Source of the DNA: Asterias rubens
Lineage: Eukaryota > Echinodermata > Asteroidea > Forcipulatida > Asteriidae
NCBI RefSeq assembly: GCF_902459465.1
Contig: NC_047075.1
Coordinates: 10,843,119 to 10,907,118, forward strand
Length of the DNA: 64,000 bases
Reading direction: 5' to 3'
Positions within the stretch are counted from its first letter, which is position 1. Each line of letters begins with the position of its first letter. Positions 23,923 through 34,099 of the stretch are shown here, one piece after another. Position numbers and translations under genes: made by a program. Under the pieces are notes generated by a model. That model searched no databases. It saw only the letters and a list, made by a program, of their open reading frames with translations, and was not told the origin of the DNA.

Positions 23923-23994
23923 AGACCTTAGTATGAACTTCTTGCGAGAGATACCAGAAGATTGGTTGTTGCAGTTTGATTATCTCGTTTACCT
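23923..23994 (+). CDS. receptor copy 2, LRR exon 1
   Basis: A 72-bp exon bounded by GCTACAG and GTACGT. Joined to CT from exon 1 it reads LDLSMNFLREIPEDWLLQFD then YLVYL, a complete 24-residue leucine-rich repeat. Both junctions are phase 2. One exon per LRR is a common gene structure in this class. The intron before it is about 7.6 kb and contains the composite element. Confidence 0.8.
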
Positions 23995-24433
23995 GTACGT
24001 ATGATAATGTGTGATTGATTAATAATAATGATCTACATAGCTCAACGACCATCACATATTAACCCTAGCAAATGCTCTTTTCGATTTCAAGGCCAGCTTT
24101 TCGTGCGCGCTCATCTTCACACGAGAGGACGGAGCCTGAAGCAGAATCCAAAGCCGAAGCCATTGTTTCGAAAAGGGCCATAGTCTCTCATTAGAGAATG
24201 CAAAAAATAATTAGCTTAGTTTGTGTTGAACTGTGAATTTTCGATTTGTATTTAAGTTCCTGCATTGTGTGGATCTCTGTTCTGAATGTTTACACACAGT
24301 GCTGAATAACGTTGTATAAAGTGTACGTCACGAAGGAACGCCGCCGGTTTTTAGTAGCCTTTAGTCAAGGCGCACGCGGCACACCGGAAGGCACGCACAA
24401 CCCCAAAAATGTAACGCACGAATAGATACTACC

Positions 24434-24726
24434 AGCGCGAGCGGCGTAAGCCGCGAAGCGCCTTTAGCAACTCGTTTTAGAGCTTTATGTTTTTCTTTAC
24501 CTTTGCCACGATTTTGGTGGGAGGACATGTATCGAATTTGCATCGAACGTTCTTGTGACGTCATGCAACTAATTGTGGCTTCAAATTGGCCAGCAACTCA
24601 CCACGCTAATGCCTTATGCATTACATTTTCTCCCTCAAAAATCGTTGGCAAATGTAAAGAAAAACAAAAGGCCCCAAAACGAGTTGCTAAAAGCGCTTCG
24701 CGGCTTACGCCGCTCGCACTGATATA
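24434..24726. mobile_element. foldback MITE with ~95-bp inverted arms
   Basis: The left arm (GCGAGCGGCGTAAGCCGCGA then GCGCCTTTAGCAACTCGTTT) recurs as its complement at the right end. Similarity continues through the TTTTTCTTTAC and TTTGCCA.CGATTTT stretches. The centre is ~100 bp. No ORF. It lies in an intron between two LRR exons. Confidence 0.85.
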
Positions 24727-25049
24727 TATATTTTGTTAAATCGTGCTAAAGTCTAGGTTTCTAGTAAAACTAGGACATTTCATGTGTCGCGCTCTAAACC
24801 AATGCAAATGTAGATTTTTTGTGAAGGGTGCAATTAGAAAACTAAATCTTTTCCATGTAAACAGTTATTTAGCTGGCGTTCTTTGGGTATAATGTTTGCC
24901 CCAAACTGTTCGGGCTTTCCCAATATGTGTAGTAAATGTAAACTGAGGAGAGTGTTTATTTTTTAGGGACATCGAGATAAGGGAAGAGGGGGACATGATT
25001 TGCATAAAGACGATCTAATATTGTTTTGACTTTGTTCTTTTAATTTCAG

Positions 25050-25109
25050 GAGTGTATCCGGAAATCTTATTTCGAATTCATTTAAAGTACCACCGTCTCT
25101 CAGGTCTCT
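25050..25109 (+). CDS. receptor copy 2, LRR exon 2
   Basis: A 60-bp exon after TTTCAG and before GTAAGT, phase 2 on both sides. It reads LSVSGNLISNSFKVPPSLRS then L, a short (20-residue) leucine-rich repeat with the L-x2-N-x-I core. It is four residues shorter than a canonical repeat. Confidence 0.7.
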
Positions 25110-25463
25110 GTAAGTTGAATACGTTTTTGTCTCATTTTGGGATTAAAGCTCATTATTTCACTAGACCAGTTGCTCGTTGACTCGATGCCTGTTTTGTTGT
25201 AGTATTTCATCGAACGCGTGGAGTATATAATCCACTATCCTATACCGTGCGGTTAAAAAAAACTGTCATCTTTTGGTGATATATCTTTAGAAGTACTGTA
25301 CGGTTGGAAAATGTACACAGTGTTAAAATTAGTGAACCAAATCCATTGTTATGATATTTCCAATAGAAATGTTATTTCAATAAGAATGTTATTGGGAGAG
25401 CAGTACGACAATTCTAAATAAATGGCTAATTAGCCAGCCGAAAGAGGTTAGTTGCACAATCGC

Positions 25464-25840
25464 TTAAAGCCATTGGACACTTTCTGAACAGAACAACAAT
25501 TCAAATTTCACAGATTTACAAATAACTTACAGGGTTTACAGAAGGTAATGGTGAAAGACTTCCCTCGAAATATTATTCCATGAAATGCTTGACTTTTTGA
25601 GAAAACCTTAAAACAATTATCAATTCTCGATTATGAGAATAATGGAATTATTTTAAACCATGTCATGACACTGCGTAACGTGCGGAAACAAGGGTTGGTT
25701 TTCCCGTTATTTTCTCCCGACTCCGATTACCGATTGAGCCTAACCTTTCACAGGTTTGTTATTTTATATATAAGTTGTGATACACGAAGTGTGGGCCTTT
25801 GGACAATACTGTTTACCGATGTTGTGCGATTGCTTTAATG
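25464..25840 (+). mobile_element. interspersed repeat family M2
   Basis: Begins near AAAGCCATTGGACACTTTCT and ends near GGACAATACTGTTTACCGAT. Its CACAGATTTACAAATAACTT and CTCGAAATATTATTCCATG stretches are shared with 7.64-7.93 kb. The block ACCGATTGAGC..AACCTTTC is shared with M1, so the families are related. It lies in an intron. Confidence 0.6.
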
Positions 25841-26198
25841 GTTTTTTTTTGGGGGATCGAAACTATAATGTTAGAGGCTGCAACGAAAACACTTATGTTT
25901 TGGACCTTTAGGTCACACTGCCATGGATTTGTATCAAGCGAGGCATTCTAGAAACAATGGTCCTGTCAGATGTCCACTTCTTTCAAGAGAGTTGGCCAAT
26001 CCATAAATTATCTAAAGACCCACTTACAAACATTGTTCATTTTCATTCCAGTGACGATTTCTTAAAAACAATTATAATACATTTATAACCAAAATGGTAA
26101 ATTTCGAGTGATAAAACACTCTATAAGATTTGACATACAGACAAGCGATTTAATTTTCGGGTTGCAACATCGTTTTGATTTTGTTTTTTTCTTCAAAG

Positions 26199-26264
26199 GT
26201 CGGCTTATGATAACCAGTTGCAAGATATAAGAATGATGATGGAAACCGGAAAACTATGGAAAGT
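26199..26264 (+). CDS. receptor copy 2, LRR exon 3
   Basis: A 66-bp exon after TTCAAAG and before GTAAGT, phase 2 at both ends. It reads LSAYDNQLQDIRMMMETGKL then WKV. The L-x2-N-x-L-x2-I core fits an LRR. The last residue changes from L to V, so the next exon must start with a GT-split codon, and it does. Confidence 0.7.
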
Positions 26265-26511
26265 GTAAGTACCTATCTACTTTTTGTTTGCCAAACTAAT
26301 CATGATGTTGAAATGATTGACCAGTTCACCTGGTGCAATATAATGGTGAACGGTTGTGTTCATCATTAAGCCACGCCCATTTCATGTGCCCCCTAACATT
26401 ACCCATACATTGCGTACGTAAAGAGCTCATGCACCACGCTTACATGTCCAGGTCACATGCACGTTGTCAACAACCAATGGAAGCTATCTTCTGATGATCT
26501 GCTTCACTCGT

Positions 26512-26546
26512 CCCCAGCGCCTTGCTTAAACCAAAGGCGCTGGGAT
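26512..26546. repeat. short hairpin
   Basis: CCCAGCGCCTT pairs with AAGGCGCTGGG across a ~12-base loop. It is intronic. Similar CCCAGCGG / CCGCTGGGG sequence lies near 26690-26725. Confidence 0.6.
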
Positions 26547-26842
26547 GGGCAAACGTATCATGCACTGTCATTGGTTTAATAATGCGCAGTCCCATCATGC
26601 ATCACACTCACACTGCGCCACATTTCTATGCACTGTAATGTACGCATGACGTACTTCCTGAACAAGAATCTGTGCAAGCGATTAGCCCATCCCAGCGGTC
26701 CTGGATAGACTGGCCGCTGGGGCCGAGCGAAATTATCTGCCTGTTTGCATGAACGATTCAATGAGGGCGCCGTTTTAGTTTGAGATTGTCAAAAATACAT
26801 TTTCGCGAATATCCATTGCGCAAGCGTTAACTGTTAAATTGG

Positions 26843-26897
26843 CTGCATGCTGGTCTAGCTGGCGATCAAACTTGATTGCTAGGTAGACCAGCATGCA
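26843..26897. repeat. short palindromic hairpin
   Basis: GCATGCTGGTCTA and its complement TAGACCAGCATGC flank a second inner pair (GCGATCAA / TTGATTGC). The total is about 55 bp with little loop. It is intronic, with no coding content. Confidence 0.75.
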
Positions 26898-27396
26898 CCT
26901 CATTCACGCCTTATGCACGCGTTCCAAGTATCTGTGTAAGGTCTATGGACATCCTTAAACTCGTTCTATTCGTTCTAACTCACAAAAAAAAAAAACTTTC
27001 GTTCATCGATCTCCAGCTTTTGCCTCAAGAAGGGCATTGATAGAGAGTGTGACGTCATATGAATGGGTATTTGGCACATCTGAATTATAGCCGAGTGTTT
27101 AAGCATCGATTTAAAGTTTAGCTGGTTAAGTCATCGGAGTGTGTTTGTTAGAATCCCTGTCGTGACACTTGTGTCCTTGAGCAATGCATTTTACCATGAT
27201 TGCTTCCCTTCACCCAGGGGTATAAATGGAGACCCGCGAGGGTAAAGGTTGATATTGTACTTGAGAAGGCCCCTGGAGCGTTACTGTTGCCCAAGTTGAA
27301 TACTCCCCAGGGAGCTGTAAAGCGCAATGAGAAGGTTATTGTGTAATGCGCTATAATAGATGTTAAATTTGCATCGGGGAAAAAGAATATGCATGT

Positions 27397-27471
27397 TACT
27401 CGGGTGGGATTCGAGCCCACGACCCTTGCAATTCTAGAGCAGTGTCTTACCAACTAGACTACCGAGATTGC
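27397..27471 (-). repeat. tRNA-like SINE head, inverted copy
   Basis: The complement contains a tRNA-like A box (GGTAGTCTAGTTGGTAAG) and B box (GTGGGCTCGAATCCCACC) plus a short acceptor-like stem. It forms one arm of a ~120-bp inverted repeat with 27640-27758. The anticodon region does not form a normal 7-base loop, so a tRNA-derived SINE is preferred to a tRNA gene. Confidence 0.7.
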
Positions 27472-27639
27472 CCGGCAGCTAGAGGCAGTTCGAATCCTAT
27501 GTTTTGGCAGCGGGTACCGCAACGATATAATAGATTTTAAATTGGCATCGGGGATAAAGAATATTATTTTGGTTTTTACCCATACACCGATGTGTTAGCA
27601 CTGTATACTCAGTACCTTCCCGAGTCCTCTGAAAACAGG

Positions 27640-27850
27640 TACCCGCTGCCAAAACATAGGATTCGAACTGCCTCTAGCTGCCGGGCAATCTCGGTAGTCT
27701 AGTTGGTAAGACACTGCTCTAGAATTGCAAGGGTCGTGGGTTCGAATCCCACCCGAGTAACATGCCTGTGATATTTTTTTTCACAGGACTCAGGAAAATA
27801 CTGAGTATACAGTGCTAACACACAACGGTGTATGGGTAAAAACCAAAATT
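27640..27850 (+). mobile_element. tRNA-derived SINE
   Basis: The tRNA-like head (27686-27758) carries A-box GGTAGTCTAGTTGGTAAG and B-box GGGTTCGAATCCCACC. It is followed by a body ending TACTGAGTATACAGTGCTAA and GTGTATGGGTAAAAACC. The complement of that tail also occurs at 27570-27615, left of the head, so at least two SINE copies are arranged head-to-head. No functional tRNA is predicted. Confidence 0.75.
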
Positions 27851-28079
27851 AGTATACAAATTTGTTATTGTTTTGTTATTTTAAGCGAACATCTAATATA
27901 TCCATCGTTTGCCTCGGGGGGGGGGGGTGGGGGGTTGGCTGATAGAGAGTGTGACGTCATATGTAGGGATAATTGACAGTTTTTAAACCTGATAAGCGAA
28001 CAAATGGGCCTCCATCAGCAGACACGTTGACATGTCATATGTCCGACGCAGTAACCATTTTGTTCCACTTTTCCCCCAG

Positions 28080-28151
28080 ATCTTTCGCAAGAAACAAGTT
28101 GGAAGTAATTCGAACGGATACATTTAGAAACTGCAACGAACTAGCTAAAGT
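28080..28151 (+). CDS. receptor copy 2, LRR exon 4
   Basis: A 72-bp exon after CCCCCAG and before GTAAGA. With the preceding GT it reads VSFARNKLEVIRTDTFRNCN then ELAKV, a full 24-residue LRR (N-x-L-x2-I-x3-T-F). Both junctions are phase 2. Confidence 0.85.
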
Positions 28152-28345
28152 GTAAGAACTATTAGTTTTAATGTTTTGAATGTAAAATTCATTTATCTCT
28201 TGTATTAAACTGTCTGTTTGTGAAGTTTATATTTAAGTTCATATTAACGCTGCTTCGACCAGCCAGTGCAGTTTCCGTGCAGTGTCACTTTTATAGTAAC
28301 GTAATGTTTGCGGTACAAGTTATAAAGATTCAGTGTCTTAGTTGT

Positions 28346-28712
28346 TAAAGACACTGGACACTATTGGTAAGTGTCAAAGACCAGTCTTCTCACTTGGTGT
28401 ATCTCCAAAATAATTCTTGAAATAACAAATCTGTGAGAACTTGAGCTCAATTGGTCGTCGAAATTGCGAGATAAAAATGAAAGAAAACACCCTGGTCACA
28501 TAAAGTTGTTCGCTTTTAGATGCTTTATTTCGTGTGGACCTCACATTCTAAATCTGAGGTCTCGAAATCAATTTCGTGGAAAATTACTTATTTTTCGAAA
28601 ACTACGTCACTTCAGAGGGAGCCGTTTCTCACAATGTGTTATACTATCAACCTCTCCCCATTTATCGTTACCAAGTGAGGTTTTATGCTATCATTATTTG
28701 GAGTAAATAATA
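28346..28712 (+). mobile_element. MITE M1, copy 4
   Basis: Opens AAAGACACTGGACACTATTG, carries the palindrome around CTGAGGTCTCGAAATC and ends degenerately at TTATTTGGAGTAA. It is intronic, between LRR exons 4 and 5. Confidence 0.8.
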
Positions 28713-28919
28713 CATGATCTTTGCTCTGTACAATGTTTAGTCATGGTGCCATTTATGAGTAACTGAAAACACCAGTGAATCGTTTCACCTTATACTAATG
28801 ACAGAAGTGCGTAAAGAAAAAAAAAAATAAAAAAAAAATAAAATAAAATAATGGTTACTGCGTCATAGACATTTGACAGACACCCTTAACAGTTTTTAAC
28901 TATGTTGTTTGATTCTAAG

Positions 28920-28988
28920 GGGGCTTTCTTCAAACAAGATAGTTCAAATCGAGCCCGGTGGTCTTAGTGTGTCTGATTTTACCCAAAT
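28920..28988 (+). CDS. receptor copy 2, LRR exon 5
   Basis: A 69-bp exon after TTCTAAG and before GTAAGT. It reads VGLSSNKIVQIEPGGLSVSD then FTQM, an LRR with the core L-x2-N-x-I-x2-I. Both junctions are phase 2. Confidence 0.8.
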
Positions 28989-29387
28989 GTAAGTCCAAAA
29001 TGTAAATGTTAAAGATGCATACTTAAAATATTTGTGGGTGTGGCAGCCCCGCCAAAAATTACTGTCGAAGGTTAGAATATTTTCTGTCCAGTGACCACAC
29101 TATCCGATATTTATTAAGTTAAAAACAATTGTGCATAATGTGTAAGTCTTACTGACTTATATAAACCATGGATGTCAACACACAATGCCCACTAACTCAC
29201 TGTTAGTAAGCCGACTATCACCAACTATCACAAGGCCGATGTTTATAAATTACCTTTATATCTTCCGCTAGACGAAGCCAGCCATATCTCGTTTTAGATA
29301 AAATAATATGGAATAGTATTAGTATATTCAATGAATTGGCTCTTCGATAATACCACATTGGATGATTGGCTTAGTCGTTATTAGTCG

Positions 29388-29412
29388 TAAAAAAAAAAAA
29401 AAAAAAAAAAAG
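29388..29412. repeat. poly-A tract
   Basis: A run of more than twenty A residues followed by A-rich repeats. Probably the tail of an unrecognised retroelement, or simple slippage. Confidence 0.6.
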
Positions 29413-29839
29413 TAAGTAAAAAAACATCAAAAATACAAACAAAAATACAAACAAACACGAATTTCAATTGTTTCATAATAAAATGCTAATACAGTAAATA
29501 ATTGTGTTTATTAAACAAGTAACAGTACACCAACTCAGAGTAAAAATGACTGTAAGACAAGGCAGAGTAGTGGAAAACTAACGTCTTTTGTTTGTAATTT
29601 TAGTCAAATTTTAAACATTGTTTAACTTAAGAGGGCTAACGTTATTATTATTATATTTTGTTGTTTATGCAAGTCGACAGACACACAAGGCCTGAAGGCC
29701 TCTTCAAGGTGTGGGCTATATACCCTAAGTTTTTCAATTTGTGTGTACCTTTAACTTAGTCAATGTTCCTATAAGTCCAAATAACGAATGTTTTGTATGA
29801 TTCAAGTTTGACACGTTTTATTTGTTCTTCCTTTGGCAG

Positions 29840-29908
29840 ATTGCTGAACGACAACCCAGGTGTAGAGCTAAGTCCCGCCACGTTTGGTGGTAGACGTTTT
29901 AAATCGAT
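29840..29908 (+). CDS. receptor copy 2, LRR exon 6
   Basis: A 69-bp exon after TTTGGCAG and before GTAATG. It reads ILLNDNPGVELSPATFGGRR then FKSM, matching an LRR with N-P-x-V and a T-F at the usual place. Phase 2 on both sides. No further LRR or C-terminal exon is recognised downstream in the window, so the gene either continues beyond the TRIM region in a very long intron or is truncated. Confidence 0.75.
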
Positions 29909-29936
29909 GTAATGCAATACAACACCTTGATTTAAT

Positions 29937-30105
29937 TAGGGAATAACAGTGTTCGTACCCTATCTTCACGGCGTGGTAATGACCGGGTTGGTGGCTGGCG
30001 CTGTTAACGGACCTCGCCTCCGGCTCGGTCCGTTAACAGCTCCAGCCACCAACCAAGGTCATTACCACGCCGTGAAGACCGGGTATGAACACTGTTATTC
30101 CTAAT
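29937..30105. mobile_element. foldback element F, copy 1 (~80-bp arms)
   Basis: GGAATAACAGTGTTCGTACC and GGCGTGGTAATGACC at the left are matched by complements ending AACACTGTTATTCC at the right. The centre is GGACC-TCGCC-...-GGTCC. The termini GGGAATA/TATTCC match four other foldback units at 48.0, 48.5, 55.8 and 56.3 kb. Confidence 0.85.
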
Positions 30106-30109
30106 AATA

Positions 30110-31164
30110 AATAATAAATACATTTTTCAGCGAATTAAACGGCTACAATTGTCAAAATCTTGTGATTTTTCTCTCGGCGGTACTTCCAGACATGTTCAGG
30201 GGCCATAGTTGAGCTTTTGATGGTTCCAATCTCTTTCGTGAGTTAATCACATTACTGATCTTTGAGACCAGTGACTCTTTGAAACAATGATCCGTTAAGC
30301 GGCTTCACTGGGGTCAAATGAGGCAAATGATTGGACGATAGCTGTTCCTTGTGCATTCAAATGCCCATGAGCTGGGCGTCAGTTTATACGCGCGCAAAAC
30401 CATTACATGCGCGCACTCCAAATTTATACATTTCCAGCGCGCGTAAGCGTAAGTGCGCGAAGTTGCAGAGAAACTTACAGGGATATAAATAAGCGTGCGA
30501 TATACAGTGCAACGCGCAAGGTTTACACTATGTATGCTGATTCAGTGGCCACTTATTCGCTATTTTCCAAAGCCGGTCTTTATACCACCGTTAACACTCC
30601 CACACGTGACCGGGTTTTGACCAAACAGAGACTTGAAACCGTCCAAGGTATTTATTAATAATAAATAAAGTACAACGGACAAATTTGTCCCGTCAAGTAT
30701 GAAGCCTGTTTAGAATAAAATAAATGTCTTTAAAAGCTTCCGAGGTAAGAAATTCAGATTTTACTTATAATTTCGTTTAGAAACAAAACATGTTATGTTT
30801 TTAAACTCGTTCGCGTGTGATTTTGCATTATATAACACCGGCAAGACATTTATTTTAATGAAAAAGAAAAAAACCTTTCATTGTTCTAATTTGGTTTATG
30901 CTCCACATTTATAGTTAAATAAAAATTGCATAAATTCAAAAAGATTTTAAACATTCAATAACAATATTGATCATCTGTAAGGTAAACAATCTGCCGCGAT
31001 GTACCACCAATGGGCCGAAGATAATAAATGGGCAGACGGATTGTTGAATGGCGTTAGTTTTACACTGGCAGTGCAAGAAATTTCAAGTTAATAAAACACA
31101 CGCACTCACTTAAGAACAAATCCCCATGCCAAGCTCCGGACTTGGATTTTAATCAGGTTCAACA
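30110..31164. other. no recognisable gene up to the assembly gap
   Basis: Contains an uninterrupted 83-codon + strand frame (30407-30658) without any domain or splice support. Otherwise AT-rich. The last bases before the gap are the expected neighbourhood of the 3' end of TRIM copy A, but they do not obviously match the TRIM copy B terminus. Confidence 0.5.
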
Positions 31165-31264
31165 NNNNNNNNNNNNNNNNNNNNNNNNNNNNNNNNNNNN
31201 NNNNNNNNNNNNNNNNNNNNNNNNNNNNNNNNNNNNNNNNNNNNNNNNNNNNNNNNNNNNNNNN
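31165..31264. other. assembly gap (100 N)
   Basis: Exactly 100 N, the usual placeholder for a gap of unknown size. It removes the last ~35 codons of TRIM copy A and lies ~60 bp from a hexanucleotide expansion, the likely reason assembly failed. Confidence 0.95.
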
Positions 31265-33324
31265 GCTACACAGCCGATGTGCTCACCTGATGCATCGTAG
31301 TGATGTATCTCACCAGCAACAAAACCATCATCATCACCATCACCGTCACCGTCACCGTCACCATCACCATCACCATCACCATCACTATCACAATCACCAT
31401 CACCATCACCATCACCATCACCGTCACCGTCACCGTCACCATCACCATCACCGTCACCGTCACCGTCACCATCACCATCACCGTCACCGTCACCGTCACC
31501 ATCACCATCACCATCACCATCACTATCACAATCACCATCACCATCACCATCTTTGCATAAGAAACACGCATATATATCCCCAGCATAATCACAACACACA
31601 CCAGTAGGCATTACAGGTTTGCCGTCAACGGAGGTGCTGATCTTGAACACCTCGTTTCCCATGAAATCCAGACAAACTAGTTTCATCTCATAGATGTTTG
31701 TAAAGATCAGTCGCTCCTTGTTGTTAACAGATAGAAAGCTGGAGCCAATAGCAACATGCTTTATTGTGGAAATGGTGGATCCATCCTTGTTTTGAAGATA
31801 TATTACCTTTCTCCAAACGTCATACACTGCAATACGATCTTTCTTGTCAACAGCAATACCAGCGAGTTTACTCTCTGACTGCCCCTCGACTTCATTCCGT
31901 AATGGTCTGAACTTACGGATAAATCGCAGTTCGCTATCATAAACCTTTACATCCTGTCCGTCAGTAACCAGAAGCAGGTCATCAGAGGTCACCGCAACAC
32001 CGCCAGGGTTTTCTAGTTGTCCATCTTCTGTTCTACTTTGCACACCTTGAGATTTGCAACTACCACTCGGTGTAAATTTTGATATTATCCGCCGTTCAAC
32101 ATCAGTAACGACGATGTCATTGCTGCTAAAACAAGCAACGTCAAATGCCATTTTGAACTCCCCCTCACCTTCCCCTTCTTTACCAAACTCTGTCTTCACC
32201 TCCCACTTCTCTTCCTCTAGTATTTCACCGATATCCGCATCAGAGACGACATCATGACCTTTGAACCCGATGAATGATTTGCTATGTTGCACTGTTTGAA
32301 ACTGGAGCTCTTTGTGGAATGTCAAGTTGTGCATAACCTTTGGCTTGAGGTCCAGTAGCTCAAAGTCATCAGCATGATGCATCAAGTCGTTGACTGAAGC
32401 TACGATCTGCTCTGCGCGGCTTATCTTATCGCTATTGCTGATCTGTATGCTGCCGAATTGCCCACCTCTCTCTGTGCAGATTTGAGTGACTCTTTCTTGA
32501 AGGAGGCGAGATGCTTTTCTGATTTTCTTGACTTCTTCTTCCTCCTTAGCCACAATATCTTGAAGAGCCCGGTCGACCATGAGCTGTAATCTATGCTGTG
32601 AGTGTTTGATAGAGTCATCTACTTTTTGAAATTGCTTGCGACATTCATCAAACTTCATCAATGCCTCTTTAACAGCTTGACGATAAGATCGAATGGAGTC
32701 TTTGATTTCAGTGAGTTTGTGGTTTTGCGCTCTGTGTTCAAATACCACACATTTGAGACAAACAAGTAAGTCACACGTATCGCAATAAAAACACAGTTCC
32801 TGGTCAGTGTGTTTCCGGCATTTTAGAAAGCAAGTTTTGTTGTTGTCTCTGGATCCCTCATTTGACGACCCGGCTGCATTAACGACTCGATGATCCCTGT
32901 TCAATTTTATTTTGCCGTGGTATTCCAAACAAATCTTGCAAAAATTCGCATCACAGTCAACACACCGTGAGACGGCATCACGACCTTCGTCGCATCCTTC
33001 GCAAATCGAGACAAGAGGGTTAATGTCCACCTCGGGACTATTCGGATTGATGACGTCATCAATAAGCGAGCTCAAAAGAAAGCAGTTGAGAAGAGCCGAT
33101 GGTCCCTTATCTGGGACTGAAGTTTTCTCTCTACACACTGGGCAAATGATGAAACCCGTCTTCTGATCCTGTTTGTCTACAAGTTCCTGAAGACATTTTA
33201 AGCAGAAGCTGTGCTGGCAGTCCAGGATTTTCGGATCGATGAACCGAGTCAAGCAGATTGGGCATTCGATGTGTACATGTCTAATCTTGCAAGTGGTCTC
33301 AGTGTGAAGTGCAGCTTCGGCCAT
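31265..33324 (-). CDS. TRIM-NHL E3 ubiquitin ligase-like protein, copy A (3' end in gap)
   Basis: A single long coding exon. In order: a C3HC4 RING (residues ~21-66, [20 protein letters not shown] and CPVC), B-box 1 (C-E-G-C-D-E-G, C-V-D-C), B-box 2 ([16 protein letters not shown]), a coiled coil (~190-330), and NHL-type propeller repeats (for example [20 protein letters not shown]). By family knowledge the RING recruits an E2 and the propeller binds RNA or protein, as in TRIM2/3/71. The ligand here is unknown. Compared with copy B, a Gly-Asp tract of roughly 70 residues replaces part of a blade near residues 605-680. ATG context is CCAAGATGG. The last ~35 codons fall in the N gap, so integrity cannot be judged. 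Confidence 0.9.
31325..31553 (-). repeat. coding hexanucleotide expansion (Gly-Asp tract)
   Basis: About 36 units of GGTGAT/GGTGAC on the minus strand (ATCACC/GTCACC on plus), in frame with TRIM copy A. Blocks of GTCACC triplets alternate with ATCACC pairs. The interrupter ACTATCACAATC occurs at both ends, so the tract itself contains a higher-order duplication. Copy B has only a short unrelated loop here (VSIHDDTVGPG). Confidence 0.9.
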
Positions 33325-33334
33325 CTTGGTGAGA

Positions 33335-33455
33335 CTGAAAGTAAAACGAATGTCATTATCAATAGTACATACAGTCAGTGATTTTATACATTGGGTGGTA
33401 GCAGACTTACCGCATTAAGAGCCTGTTGTTGAGAGTTGCGATAACTTGTGATTAG
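33335..33455 (-). promoter_or_regulatory. TRIM copy A 5' UTR intron and leader exon
   Basis: On the minus strand, CTTAATGCG precedes a GTAAGT donor at 33410, and TTTTACTTTCAG lies at 33335, ten bases before the ATG. This gives a 76-bp intron in the 5' UTR. The same pair of sites is present in copy B (51588-51659), which supports both. The transcription start is not assigned. Confidence 0.65.
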
Positions 33456-33593
33456 AAACGATTTTCGGTCAAAGAAACTGTATCTCATACAGTGCCTGCT
33501 AAACGAGTAAAATTACCCTGCACTCGGTAAAAAAAAACAATGGACTTTTTCCCTTTTACATGACAGGGATTGTTGTCCTTTGTATGCCACATT

Positions 33594-33979
33594 TAAAGAC
33601 ACTGGACACTATAGGTATTTTCAAAGACCAGTCTTTTCACTTGGTGTATCTCAACATATGCATAAAACAACAAACCTCTGAAAATTTGGGCTCGATTGTT
33701 CGTCGAACTTGCGGGATAATATTGAAAGAAAAAGAAACACCCTTGTCACACGGAGTTGTGTGCTTTCAGATGCTTGATTTCGAGATCTCAAGTTCTAAAT
33801 CTGAGGTCTCGAAATCAAATTCGTGGAAAATAACTTCTTTCTCAAAAACTACTCCACTTTAGAGGGAGCCGTTTCTCACACTGTTTATATTACCAGCCTC
33901 TCCAGATTACGCGTTAACAAGTAAGGTTGTATGCTAATAATTATTTTGAGCAATTACCAATATTGTCCACTGCCTTTAA
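33594..33979 (+). mobile_element. MITE M1, copy 5 (shared with block B)
   Basis: Full-length copy opening AAAGACACTGGACACTATAG and ending TATTGTCCACTGCCTTTAAA. The same copy lies at the same place upstream of TRIM copy B (51846-52232), so it was inserted before the segmental duplication. Confidence 0.9.
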
Positions 33980-34099
33980 AACATATATGAAAAGCCTTGG
34001 GGGGGGGCGGGGTTGTTTAAAGTGTGCCAGTCGTTGGTTTGTGATTGAAACCAGAGTTTTATTGTTTTATAGTTGTACATAAACTTACCATACAGTTCA

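Noticed and set aside
31290-31607. His-rich, Thr/Ile and Met/Val frames across the hexanucleotide tract
   Set aside because: Other frames of the same repeat. Only the Gly-Asp frame is continuous with TRIM.
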